Of a stretch of 17,152 nucleotides of DNA, positions 1-7,364 are shown piece by piece (the stretch's first letter is position 1; each line of letters starts with the position of its first letter). The DNA comes from Mageeibacillus sp. UBA1255 (GTDB lineage: Bacteria; Bacillota; Clostridia; UBA1212; UBA1255). The stretch lies in contig DBVV01000145.1 of assembly GCA_002308795.1 (NCBI GenBank), forward strand, positions 1 through 17,152, given 5' to 3'. Under the pieces are notes generated by a model. It was given only the letters and a program-made list of their open reading frames with translations. It was not told the origin of the DNA and did no database searches. A program made the position numbers and the translations under genes.

Positions 1-192
1 GGCGCCATCTCCATCGTCGAGAAGCAGTTCCGCGAGAACTCCCGCAAGGTCACACGCCCCGTCGCGCAGGTCAATCCGGGTCTGTGCCAGGGCTGCGGAG
101 CCTGCACGGTCACCTGCCCCTCGGGCGCTATGGACCTTAAGGGCTTCAGCACCAGACAGATCATGTCGGAGGTGGACGCGATATGCAAATAG
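1..192 (+). CDS. hdrA: HdrA-like flavoprotein/iron-sulfur subunit, C-terminal end only
   Basis: This is the last 63 codons of a gene that begins left of the window, in frame from base 1 to a TAG at 190-192. The fragment has one ferredoxin-type 4Fe-4S motif, CQGCGACTVTCP, followed by a short helical tail. That is how HdrA, the FAD-carrying electron-bifurcating subunit of heterodisulfide reductase complexes, ends. The flavin domain is outside the window, so the identification rests on this motif and on the next gene, an MvhD/FlxD protein, which is HdrA's usual partner. The stop overlaps the start of that gene by 10 bases, which points to translational coupling. Any 4Fe-4S protein would fit the fragment alone; the context makes HdrA the best reading. 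Confidence 0.72.
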   Translation, partial: GAISIVEKQFRENSRKVTRPVAQVNPGLCQGCGACTVTCPSGAMDLKGFSTRQIMSEVDAICK

Positions 193-626
193 AAGAAAAG
201 AAGGAATTCAAGCCTCTGATAGTGGCGTTCTGCTGCAACTGGTGCAGCTACGCCGGCGCGGATCTGGCGGGCTCCTCAAGGCTGGCGTATCCCGCGGACG
301 TGAAGATCATCCGCGTGCCCTGCTCCTGCCGGGTCAATCCCATGTTTATCCTCAAAGCGTTCGAACGCGGCGCGGACGGCGTGATCCTGTGCGGCTGCCA
401 TCCAGGCGACTGCCACTACAGCACGGGCAACTACTACACCCGCCGCCGTATGACGCTCCTGTTCAGTATGCTTGACTACATCGGCGTAGAGCGCGAACGC
501 ACGCGCGTCGAATGGGTCTCCGCGGCCGAAGGCGCAAGATTCTCGAAAGTAATGAATGATTTTGTCGCAAAAATATACGAACTTGGCGAAAACGTGAAAG
601 TAGGTGACCTGAGATGCAAGCAGTAA
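183..626 (+). CDS. flxD: MvhD/FlxD-like [2Fe-2S] electron-transfer subunit
   Basis: A 147-residue protein of the MvhD family, the small [2Fe-2S] protein that passes electrons from a hydrogenase, formate dehydrogenase or NADH module to the HdrA flavin. The family's cysteine pattern is complete: C17/C18/C21 (CCNWC), C47/C49 (PCSC) and C70/C72/C77 (CGCHPGDC). Length is normal for a free-standing MvhD. The ATG at 183 lies inside the end of the hdrA-like gene, and GGAGGTGG at 168-175 supports it as the start. The 3' end overlaps the next gene by 13 bases. No hydrogenase gene is present and an NADH-type reductase follows, so FlxD of Flx-Hdr complexes is a closer match in role than MvhD of methanogen hydrogenase. 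The family call is firm; the partner assignment is inferred from context. Confidence 0.9.
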   Translation: MQIEEKKEFKPLIVAFCCNWCSYAGADLAGSSRLAYPADVKIIRVPCSCRVNPMFILKAFERGADGVILCGCHPGDCHYSTGNYYTRRRMTLLFSMLDYIGVERERTRVEWVSAAEGARFSKVMNDFVAKIYELGENVKVGDLRCKQ

Positions 627-1606
627 GCGCGAAAATAATTGAGCGCGCAAAAGAACTTATGCGCGAAGGCACCGTCACCAAGGTCGCAGGCTGGAAGGCC
701 GGAGAGTTCTTCTACGACGCGGAGCCGAACATTTTCGAGACCCCGGAGTCGCTTGACGGACTCGTATACAACCGTTTCTGCGCCTCGAACCTCAGCAAAT
801 ACATGATCAAAAACAGCGCGTTCGAAAGCGCCGGAAAAGTACTCGTTATCTTAAAACCCTGCGACACGTACAGCTTCAATCAGCTGCTCACGGAACACAG
901 GATCGATCGCGAAAAGGTGTATATCATAGGCGCCGGATGCGAAGGAATGTGCGATATTGACCGCGTACGTGCCCTCGGATTCAAAGGCATCACCGGGATC
1001 GACGAAAAAGGCGACGGGAAGACGCTCGTCGTACACACACTGTACGGGGACGGGGAGGTCAATATTGACGACGTGCTCGTTAACAAGTGCGAGTTCTGCA
1101 AAGGCAAGGCGCATAAGATCTACGACGAACTGATCTCGGACAACGAAGACGAAGGTCCGCGCGGCGACCGCTTCGAGGGCGTACGTGCGCTGGAGGCAAT
1201 GTCTCCCGAAGAACGTTTTTCTTTCTGGCAGGGCGAACTTTCCAAGTGCATCCGCTGCAACGCCTGCCGCAACGCCTGCCCGGCCTGCTCGTGCCGCAAA
1301 TGCGTTTTCGACAACGCAGCTTCAGGCGTGGCATCCAAGGCCAACACGGACAGTTTTGAAGAAAAAATGTTCCACATAATAAGGGCGTTCCACGTTGCCG
1401 GCCGCTGCACCGACTGCGGCGAGTGCACGAGAGTCTGCCCGCAGGGAATACCGCTTCACCTGTTCAACCGCAAATACATCAAAGACATTGACGAATTCTA
1501 CGGCACGTACACCGCGGGAGAGGAAGCGGGCCAGCGCGGTCCGCTCATAACCTTCACTCAGGAAGACCGCGAGCCGAATTCAGTCAGCGACAAAGGAGGT
1601 AACTGA
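614..1606 (+). CDS. 4Fe-4S dicluster protein, FlxC-like electron-transfer subunit
   Basis: A 330-residue cytoplasmic iron-sulfur protein. Residues 1-200 form an N-terminal domain with scattered cysteines (C83, C109, C113, C159, C162) that recalls the coenzyme F420 hydrogenase/dehydrogenase beta-subunit family. The C-terminal part carries two ferredoxin motifs: C212-C215-C218-C222, followed by a further CSCRKC cluster, and C265-C268-C271-C275 ending in CPQGIPL. The tail after residue 290 is polar. The start is supported by AGGTGA six bases before the ATG at 614, inside the flxD-like gene. In Flx-Hdr operons two such proteins (FlxB, FlxC) wire the NADH reductase to the HdrA side. Which of the two this is cannot be settled from sequence, so no symbol is given. 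Confidence 0.82.
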   Translation: MQAVSAKIIERAKELMREGTVTKVAGWKAGEFFYDAEPNIFETPESLDGLVYNRFCASNLSKYMIKNSAFESAGKVLVILKPCDTYSFNQLLTEHRIDREKVYIIGAGCEGMCDIDRVRALGFKGITGIDEKGDGKTLVVHTLYGDGEVNIDDVLVNKCEFCKGKAHKIYDELISDNEDEGPRGDRFEGVRALEAMSPEERFSFWQGELSKCIRCNACRNACPACSCRKCVFDNAASGVASKANTDSFEEKMFHIIRAFHVAGRCTDCGECTRVCPQGIPLHLFNRKYIKDIDEFYGTYTAGEEAGQRGPLITFTQEDREPNSVSDKGGN

Positions 1607-1609
1607 GCC

Positions 1610-2680
1610 GTGTCATTAAAGAAAATTGCTTTAACTGAGCTGGACAGATTTTTCTCCGCCATCGCTCTTAAAAAGAAAATATATCTGCCCGTCGAAAAAG
1701 CGGGTCAATACGATTACGCCCCCTGGGAGCCCGGTATCACGTATCATCCCGAAGTGCTCCACACCGTAAAAAGCGCGAAAAGCGTGTTCTTCCCTCAGAG
1801 CGAGGATCTGGTGCGCTACAAGCGCTCCGGCCTCAGCCTGGCGATAGCGGAAGTGCCTCCGGAAGACGAGGAATTCGTAGTGTTCGGAGTACACGCGTGC
1901 GACGTAAAAGGATTCGAAGTGCTTGACCGCGTATTCCTCTCAGATCCTGTCGATACTTTCTACAAGGCCAGGAGGGAGCACGGCACGGTAGTCTCCGTGA
2001 TGTGCCCGCAGCCCGAAGAAACGTGCTTCTGCGAAACGTTCGGAATTGACGCCGAAAACCCCGGAGCGGACGTGCAGGCAAGGATCTGCGAAGGTACGCT
2101 TTATATGGAAGCGCTCACCGGAAAAGGAGAGACGCTGCTGGAAGAACTCGGAGGCATTGTCGCCGAAGCGGATCAGAATGGAGAAGCAGCAGGCGAAGGG
2201 AAAGATGCCGAAGCATACGCAAAAGCGGCCGAAGAGCATAAAAAAATAATGGATAAGCTGCCGCTCGCAGGGCTTACTACCGAGGGATTCGGAGCCGAAG
2301 CGGATCTGCTTACGCTGTTTAACAGGCCCGAATGGAAAGAACTTTCCTCATCATGCCTGGGCTGCGGCACGTGCACGTACGTCTGCCCCACGTGCCAGTG
2401 CTACGACATACGCGAATATAACACGGGAAAAGACATCCGCCGCTTCCGCGTGTGGGATTCATGCATGTACTCCGATTTCACCATGATGGCGCACGGCTCG
2501 CCCAGACCGGACCAGTTCCAGCGCTTCCGCCAGAGATTCATGCACAAACTCAAATATTACCCGGATAACTACGAAGGCGCGTTCTCATGCGTAGGCTGCG
2601 GCCGCTGCCTCCAGAAGTGCCCGGTGTCAATGAATATCGTTAAAGTTATGAAAACGCTGGGAGGTGCGGCTCATGAGTGA
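1610..2680 (+). CDS. 4Fe-4S dicluster protein, FlxB / AsrA-like
   Basis: A 356-residue protein of the type shared by FlxB and anaerobic sulfite reductase subunit A (AsrA). The N-terminal ~240 residues form the AsrA-like domain, including the VFGVHACDVKG stretch at 91-101 and the cysteine-bearing MCPQPEETCFC at 131-141. A low-complexity Ala/Glu/Lys insert lies at about 185-215. The C-terminal part has two ferredoxin motifs, C249-C252-C255-C259 (with extra C262 and C264) and C327-C330-C333-C337. The start is GTG at 1610, decided by a full AAAGGAGGT at 1592-1600; no upstream ATG is better placed. An AsrA/AsrB pair could suggest sulfite reduction, but no AsrC-like sirohaem subunit follows. The neighbouring hdrA and fumarate reductase genes favour an electron-transfer role within a Flx-type complex. 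Confidence 0.82.
   Translation: MSLKKIALTELDRFFSAIALKKKIYLPVEKAGQYDYAPWEPGITYHPEVLHTVKSAKSVFFPQSEDLVRYKRSGLSLAIAEVPPEDEEFVVFGVHACDVKGFEVLDRVFLSDPVDTFYKARREHGTVVSVMCPQPEETCFCETFGIDAENPGADVQARICEGTLYMEALTGKGETLLEELGGIVAEADQNGEAAGEGKDAEAYAKAAEEHKKIMDKLPLAGLTTEGFGAEADLLTLFNRPEWKELSSSCLGCGTCTYVCPTCQCYDIREYNTGKDIRRFRVWDSCMYSDFTMMAHGSPRPDQFQRFRQRFMHKLKYYPDNYEGAFSCVGCGRCLQKCPVSMNIVKVMKTLGGAAHE
2659..2664 (+). promoter_or_regulatory. Ribosome binding site that decides the start of the FlxA-like gene
   Basis: GGGAGG lies eight bases before the ATG at 2673. A GTG at 2664 in the same frame would add three residues, but it overlaps this Shine-Dalgarno sequence and has no site of its own, so the ATG at 2673 is preferred. 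Confidence 0.7.
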
Positions 2681-3545
2681 TAATACTTCCGGATGCTCCG
2701 GGAACTGCGTTCCGGGGATGAAAAAAGATATGCTGGTGCCTCAGCTGGCCGTTGTCACCGACATACGCACCGATACGCCTGATGTAAAAACGTTCCGCGT
2801 AAAAAGTCTTGACGGACAGCCTCTGTTTGACCATATGCCCGGTCAGTGCGCGATGCTTACTCTGCCGGGTTCCGGTGAGGCAATGTTCTCGATCACGTCT
2901 TCGCCCACGCATAAAGATTATAAAGAGTTTTCCATAAAACGCTGCGGCATGCTTACCGAAGCGCTCCACGCCATGGAGCCCGGCCAGGAGATCGGAATAC
3001 GCGGACCATACGGAAAACCGTTTCCCGTTGACACCGAATTCCGCGGAAAGAAGCTGCTGTTCATTGCCGGCGGAATAGGTCTCGCACCGCTGCATTCCGT
3101 CATCGACTACGTGCGCGCAAACCGCGACGCCTACGGCCACATGGACATTCTTTACGGATCGCGTTCGGCCGCCGACCTGGTGGACCTCGAGCAGATCCAG
3201 ACCGAATGGATGAACGAAAAAGACACGGACGTGTACCTCACGATCGACAGACCGCAGGAAGGCTGGGACGGCCACGTGGGCTTCGTACCTTCGTACTTAA
3301 AAGAACTCGCGTTTAAGCCGGACTGCACGGCCATCATCTGCGGACCTCCGATCATGATCAAATTCGTGCTGCAGGCCCTTATCGAGATGGGATTCGATAA
3401 AAAGCAGGTCTACACCACGCTCGAACTGAAAATGAAATGCGGCATCGGCAAATGCGGGCGCTGCAACATCGGCTCGAAATTCGTGTGCAAGGACGGACCC
3501 GTGTTCCGCTGCGACGAGATCGACGAACTGCCGGGAGAATATTGA
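2673..3545 (+). CDS. flxA: FAD/NAD(P)H oxidoreductase with C-terminal [2Fe-2S] site, FlxA / AsrB-like
   Basis: A 290-residue ferredoxin-NADP reductase-fold protein, the NAD(P)H-oxidising entry point of Flx-type complexes. Visible landmarks in order are an N-terminal tail with C8 and C12; the flavin-binding FSITSSP at 72-78 and GPYGKPF at 111-117; the nucleotide-binding GGIGLAPL at 133-140; CGPPIM at 223-228; and a C-terminal [2Fe-2S] motif with C256, C261, C264 and C272. The same fold and cysteine tail occur in AsrB of anaerobic sulfite reductase and in dihydroorotate dehydrogenase subunit PyrK. PyrK is excluded by context. The gene overlaps the upstream AsrA-like gene by 8 bases. It would accept hydride from NADH or NADPH onto FAD and pass single electrons through its cluster to the dicluster proteins; I cannot tell NADH from NADPH here. 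Confidence 0.87.
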   Translation: MSDNTSGCSGNCVPGMKKDMLVPQLAVVTDIRTDTPDVKTFRVKSLDGQPLFDHMPGQCAMLTLPGSGEAMFSITSSPTHKDYKEFSIKRCGMLTEALHAMEPGQEIGIRGPYGKPFPVDTEFRGKKLLFIAGGIGLAPLHSVIDYVRANRDAYGHMDILYGSRSAADLVDLEQIQTEWMNEKDTDVYLTIDRPQEGWDGHVGFVPSYLKELAFKPDCTAIICGPPIMIKFVLQALIEMGFDKKQVYTTLELKMKCGIGKCGRCNIGSKFVCKDGPVFRCDEIDELPGEY

Positions 3546-3560
3546 TTCGGACAATTATTA

Positions 3561-3608
3561 TGGTGCACGTCACCAGAGCAGACCGTCCGCCTCTACAGTG
3601 GCGCGGTC
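3561..3608 (+). promoter_or_regulatory. Two inverted repeats in the intercistronic gap before the fumarate reductase genes
   Basis: The only real gap in the operon (3546-3632) contains TGGTG/CACCA (3561-3565 with 3571-3575) and, just after it, a longer hairpin. In the second, GACCG plus CGCC (3581-3591, with a two-base bulge) pairs with GGCG plus CGGTC (about 3600-3608) around an eight-base loop. It ends about nine bases before the AGGAGG of the next gene. There is no T-tract, so it is not a classical terminator. An RNA processing or stabilising element between the flx and frd halves is plausible, but this is inference. Confidence 0.35.
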
Positions 3609-3632
3609 AACGACACAGGAGGATATATTAAT

Positions 3633-4307
3633 ATGGACCAGATGGTAAACATTTACATCGCAGGAAAACAGTACACCGTACCTTCCAGCCTCACGATAAT
3701 GAACGCGATGGAGTACGCGGGATATAAACATATAAGAGGCTGCGGCTGCCGCGCCGGATTCTGCGGCGCCTGCGCTACGATCTACAGGATAAAAGGCGAT
3801 TCCGAGCTGAAATTCTGTCTCGCCTGCCAGACGAAGGTCGAGGACAATATGTACATTGCTTCTCTGCCTTTCTTCCCGACGCAGAAGCAGACGTACGATA
3901 TCGAAAAAGTCCGCCCGAACCAGACGATAATGATGGAGCTTTATCCGGAGATCCACAGCTGCATCGGCTGCAACGCATGCACCAAAGCCTGCCCTCAGGG
4001 CCTGCCGGTCATGCAGTACATTGCATACGCACAGCGCGGCGAGTACAAGAAATGCGCCGAAGCATCGTTCGACTGCATTGCCTGCGGCATGTGCTCCGCG
4101 CGCTGCCCGGCGGGGATCACCCACCCGATGGTATCGCTGCTGGCCAGAAGGCTCAACGGCAAATATATTGCCCCGAAGAGCGAACACGTCGATAAGCGCG
4201 TTCAGGAGATCCTTGACGGTGATTACGATGCGATCATAAAAGATTTGTCTGAGAAGCCCATAGAAGAGCTCCAGGATATGTACAATCACAGAGAGATCGA
4301 GAAATAA
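3633..4307 (+). CDS. Fumarate reductase/succinate dehydrogenase-type iron-sulfur subunit (soluble form)
   Basis: A 224-residue protein with the fumarate reductase iron-sulfur layout. A plant-type [2Fe-2S] domain comes first (C37, C39, C44, C47, C62, with an extra C65), then two 4Fe-4S motifs, C110-C113-C116-C120 and C148-C151-C154-C158. Classical FrdB carries one [4Fe-4S] and one [3Fe-4S] cluster; here both motifs are complete CxxCxxCxxxC(P), so two [4Fe-4S] clusters are expected. The CCG (HdrB-like) domains at the end of methanogen thiol:fumarate reductase TfrB are absent. AGGAGG at 3618-3623 supports the ATG at 3633. The flavoprotein subunit follows 15 bases later. The protein should carry electrons from the Flx/Hdr module to the fumarate site; that link is inferred from the operon. 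Confidence 0.85.
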   Translation: MDQMVNIYIAGKQYTVPSSLTIMNAMEYAGYKHIRGCGCRAGFCGACATIYRIKGDSELKFCLACQTKVEDNMYIASLPFFPTQKQTYDIEKVRPNQTIMMELYPEIHSCIGCNACTKACPQGLPVMQYIAYAQRGEYKKCAEASFDCIACGMCSARCPAGITHPMVSLLARRLNGKYIAPKSEHVDKRVQEILDGDYDAIIKDLSEKPIEELQDMYNHREIEK

Positions 4308-4322
4308 GGGAGGGCGATTATA

Positions 4323-5993
4323 ATGGCTGCATTTGAAATTAAAGTAAATCCCGACGTTTTCACGCAGGAAATGCTCGATTCTATCAAAAAAGTTGAAGCG
4401 ACCAGGCCTTCCAGAATAGGCGCGGATCTTCGCCGTATGAGTGCGGAAGAGAAGGACGACGTGCTGCGCCGCTTCCATCCCGACTACCGCGAAGACGGGT
4501 TCTCAGTGCTGAGAGTCGGTCCGAACAAGGGCGAAAAAGTGCCTTCCGAACTTGCAGATCTTTTAGAGGGCAAAAGCCGCGTGCTCGGCGTAAGCGTTGA
4601 CGTCGCACATCCCGACTATGACACCGACGTACTTATTATCGGCGGCGGCGGGGCGGGCGCTTCAGCTGCGATCGAAGCGGTAAACGGCGGTGCGCGGACA
4701 ATGATCGTCACCAAGCTTCGCATCGGCGACGCTAATACGATGATGGCCGAGGGCGGCATCCAGGCTGCCGATAAGCCTAACGATTCTCCTGCGATCCACT
4801 ACCTCGACGCTTTGGGCGGCGGACATTTCTACAACAAGCCTGAACTTCTGAGAAAACTCGTAATGGAAGCTCCCGAAGCGATCCAGTGGCTGAACGGCCT
4901 CGGAGTTATGTTCGATAAAGACGCCGACGGTACGATGGTCACCACTCACGGCGGCGGCACTTCAAGAAAACGTATGCACGCGTGCGCAGACTACTCGGGC
5001 GCTGAGATCATGCGCGTGCTCCGCGACGAAGTAATAAACAGAGGAATACAGATCGTTGACTTCACCGCGGCGATAGAACTCGTGCTTGACGACCGCGGAC
5101 AGTGCGCCGGAGCCGTGCTTAGAAACATGGAAACGGGCGAACTGAGAGTCGCAAGAGCGAAGGCTGTGATCATTGCCACCGGCGGCGCAGGCAGACTGCA
5201 CTACCAGGGCTTCCCGACGTCGAACCATTACGGAGCGACCGCAGACGGCCTTATTTTAGGCTACCGCGCAGGCGCCAAACTCCTGTACGCGGACACGATC
5301 CAGTACCATCCCACCGGCGTTGCCTACCCGGAGCAGATGCTCGGAGCGCTCGTCACAGAAAAAGTACGTTCCTGCGGCGCGCAGCTGGTCAACGTTGACG
5401 GCGAAGCATTTATGAATCCGCTGGAAACACGCGACGTTACCGCCGCTTCTATTATCCGCGAGTGTAAAGAGCGCGGCAAGGGCGTTCCCACTCCTCTGGG
5501 CAGTGCGATCTGGCTCGATACGCCTATGATCGAAGAGATCGGAGGAAAGGGCACGATCGAAAAGCGCATCCCCGGCATGCTTCGTATGTATTCGAAATTC
5601 GGCATGGATATGCGCCTCACGCCTATCCTTATCTATCCCACGCTCCACTACCAGAACGGCGGTCTGGACGTGACCGATAAGAGCATGACAAATATTCCCG
5701 GTCTGTTCGTGGCAGGAGAGGCTGCCGGCGGAGTACACGGCAGAAACCGCCTGATGGGCAATTCTTTGCTCGACGTTATCGTGTTCGGCCGCAACGCAGG
5801 CAAATTCGCTTCTGCATACGTTCCCGGCGTTAAGCTCGGTGTTCCTACACTTTCGCACGTTGAAAAGTTCCAGGCAGAGCTCAAGGCCGCGGGCGTTCAG
5901 TCGAAAGTTGAATCGCCGCTGCTTCTTCCTTCCTACACACACGGCAATCCTAAATTCGCCGATACTATCAAATGGGGGCACGCTGAATTATGA
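4323..5993 (+). CDS. Fumarate reductase-type flavoprotein subunit
   Basis: A 556-residue member of the FrdA/SdhA/NadB flavoprotein family, expected to reduce fumarate to succinate at FAD in the cytoplasm. It has an unusual ~100-residue N-terminal extension before the dinucleotide-binding GGGGAGASAA at 107-116. Residues matching the fumarate reductase active site are all present by motif: H329 (QYHPTG), R349 (TEKVR), H442 (LHYQNGG) and R476 (NRLMGNSL). The histidine that binds FAD covalently in membrane FrdA/SdhA is replaced by N138 (ANTMMAEGG), so FAD should be non-covalent. The C-terminal helical domain is cut to about 55 residues after the last FAD motif. GGGAGGG at 4308-4314 sets the start. 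L-aspartate oxidase is the main alternative, but the adjacent FrdB-like gene and absent nad genes argue against it. Confidence 0.87.
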   Translation: MAAFEIKVNPDVFTQEMLDSIKKVEATRPSRIGADLRRMSAEEKDDVLRRFHPDYREDGFSVLRVGPNKGEKVPSELADLLEGKSRVLGVSVDVAHPDYDTDVLIIGGGGAGASAAIEAVNGGARTMIVTKLRIGDANTMMAEGGIQAADKPNDSPAIHYLDALGGGHFYNKPELLRKLVMEAPEAIQWLNGLGVMFDKDADGTMVTTHGGGTSRKRMHACADYSGAEIMRVLRDEVINRGIQIVDFTAAIELVLDDRGQCAGAVLRNMETGELRVARAKAVIIATGGAGRLHYQGFPTSNHYGATADGLILGYRAGAKLLYADTIQYHPTGVAYPEQMLGALVTEKVRSCGAQLVNVDGEAFMNPLETRDVTAASIIRECKERGKGVPTPLGSAIWLDTPMIEEIGGKGTIEKRIPGMLRMYSKFGMDMRLTPILIYPTLHYQNGGLDVTDKSMTNIPGLFVAGEAAGGVHGRNRLMGNSLLDVIVFGRNAGKFASAYVPGVKLGVPTLSHVEKFQAELKAAGVQSKVESPLLLPSYTHGNPKFADTIKWGHAEL

Positions 5994-7267
5994 ATCTGTT
6001 CGGAGGCGTTTTATCTGTAACCGGCATCGGATTTCTGATGCTGTGCCTGCTCGTGATCGCCGCAGTCGGGTACGCTCTTGGCCGCATCAGGATCAAAGGC
6101 GTATCGCTCGGCACGGCTGGAGTTTTTATAATCGCTCTGCTGTTCGGCGCATTGTTCTTTAAATTCATCGAGCCTCAGATTACGATGAAAGTTACGCAGA
6201 CGGTGGGGGATGAGGGCTTCGAAAAATCTGTCAGTTACGCCTCCAATGCCCTTAAAATAGTCGAAAATTTAGGTCTGATACTGTTCGTCACATCCGTCGG
6301 ATTTATTGCCGGACCCAACTTCTTCAAAAATCTGAAGAAAAATTTCAAATCGTACATACTGCTTGGCGTCATCATTATCCTTGCAGGCGCGCTTACGTGC
6401 GTGGCGTGCTTCTTCATCGGACGCGGTTTCGAAGCAGACTCGAAAGAGTTTGTGGCAATGCTTGTGGGAATATTGTCCGGCTCGCTTACGAGCACGCCTG
6501 CGTTCTCGGCGGCAAAAGCTACGGTGCTGCCCCAGTACGAAGACGCGGTCACGGTCGGACACGGCATCGCGTACCTGTTCGGCGTTGTCGGCGTAGTGCT
6601 GTTCGTGCAGCTCATTCCGAAACTGCTTAAAGCTAATATGGATGACGAACGCGCGAAGCTTTTGCACGTTGACGACGGCGCGGACAAAAAGAAAGCAGTT
6701 CCGGCCAAACTTTTCGAGCTGGACAAGTTCGGCATAGGTCCTTTTGCGCTTGCGGCTGCCCTGGGTGTGCTGCTGGGCGCGATCAAGATCCCGCTCTCCG
6801 GCAAGGGCCTTGCGGGGACAACGTTTTCTCTTACCACCACCGGCGGGGCGCTGATCGTTTCACTGATCTTCGGCCATTTCGGCAGGTTCGGGCGCTTCAA
6901 AGTGATGCCGGATAAAAAGACGCTCGAAGTGTTCCGCGAGACGGGGCTTATGCTGTTCCTGATCGGCGCGGGAGTGGCCGGGGGTGCAAATTTTGTCAAA
7001 TATTTTAAAGCTGTCTATTTCCTGTACGGTGTGGCAATGACGATCGTTCCTATGATCATCGGTTTCATTTTTGCCAAATTCGTCCTGAAACTCAGCCTGC
7101 TCAATAATCTGGGGTCAATTACAGGCGGTATGACGTCAACACCCGCGCTGGGCACTCTCATCAACGTGGCCGGCACTGACGACGTTGCCAGCGCATACGC
7201 TGCGACATACCCGATCGCACTGATCGCCGTCGTCCTCGCATCGCAGTTCCTGATACTGCTGCTTTAA
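5990..7267 (+). CDS. AspT/YidE-family carrier, probable C4-dicarboxylate or amino-acid exchanger
   Basis: A 425-residue, very hydrophobic membrane protein made of two inverted halves, as in the aspartate:alanine exchanger (AspT, YidE/YbjL duplication) family. Each half has a GLxLF motif (95-99; 319-323) followed by the family's re-entrant signature, GSLTSTPA at 164-171 and GGMTSTPA at 379-386. About ten membrane segments can be seen. The central loop (about 211-247) is only some 35 polar, charged residues. The TrkA-C/RCK_C domains usual in this loop are missing, which explains why it is shorter than typical members (~550 residues). The ATG overlaps the stop of the fumarate reductase gene (ATGA), so it is co-translated. 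From context it may import fumarate or malate, or export succinate; the substrate is inferred. Confidence 0.85.
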   Translation: MNLFGGVLSVTGIGFLMLCLLVIAAVGYALGRIRIKGVSLGTAGVFIIALLFGALFFKFIEPQITMKVTQTVGDEGFEKSVSYASNALKIVENLGLILFVTSVGFIAGPNFFKNLKKNFKSYILLGVIIILAGALTCVACFFIGRGFEADSKEFVAMLVGILSGSLTSTPAFSAAKATVLPQYEDAVTVGHGIAYLFGVVGVVLFVQLIPKLLKANMDDERAKLLHVDDGADKKKAVPAKLFELDKFGIGPFALAAALGVLLGAIKIPLSGKGLAGTTFSLTTTGGALIVSLIFGHFGRFGRFKVMPDKKTLEVFRETGLMLFLIGAGVAGGANFVKYFKAVYFLYGVAMTIVPMIIGFIFAKFVLKLSLLNNLGSITGGMTSTPALGTLINVAGTDDVASAYAATYPIALIAVVLASQFLILLL

Positions 7268-7364
7268 TAAAAATCACACGGACCTGATGGTAGTGTTACC
7301 TTGGTGAGAATGCACAAAAGCGAACTATTACACCACACTAATATATCTTCAATAACCACTACTA
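7268..7364. other. Composition boundary between operon end and AT-rich island
   Basis: Base composition changes from GC-rich to AT-rich within about 60 bases after the carrier's stop. The stretch contains a weak imperfect hairpin (ACAC and ACC at 7276-7284 with GGT and GTGT at 7289-7296) but no T-run, so no convincing terminator is seen between the plus-strand operon and the convergent minus-strand ORF. Confidence 0.4.

Noticed and set aside
2646..3275. 209-codon minus-strand ORF opposite the FlxA-like gene
   Set aside because: No motif; covers a well-defined FAD/NAD(P)H reductase on the other strand.
1610..3545. Anaerobic sulfite reductase (asrAB)
   Set aside because: The two genes resemble AsrA and AsrB, but no AsrC-like catalytic subunit follows and the surrounding hdrA, mvhD/flxD and fumarate reductase genes fit a Flx-type complex better.
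3570..4478. 302-codon minus-strand ORF opposite the fumarate reductase genes
   Set aside because: It runs across two genes with clear motifs on the plus strand; composition-driven shadow.
5256..5981. 241-codon minus-strand ORF opposite the fumarate reductase flavoprotein
   Set aside because: Shadow of a gene with intact family motifs.
7276..7296. Terminator after the carrier gene
   Set aside because: Only a seven-pair imperfect stem with no T-tract.
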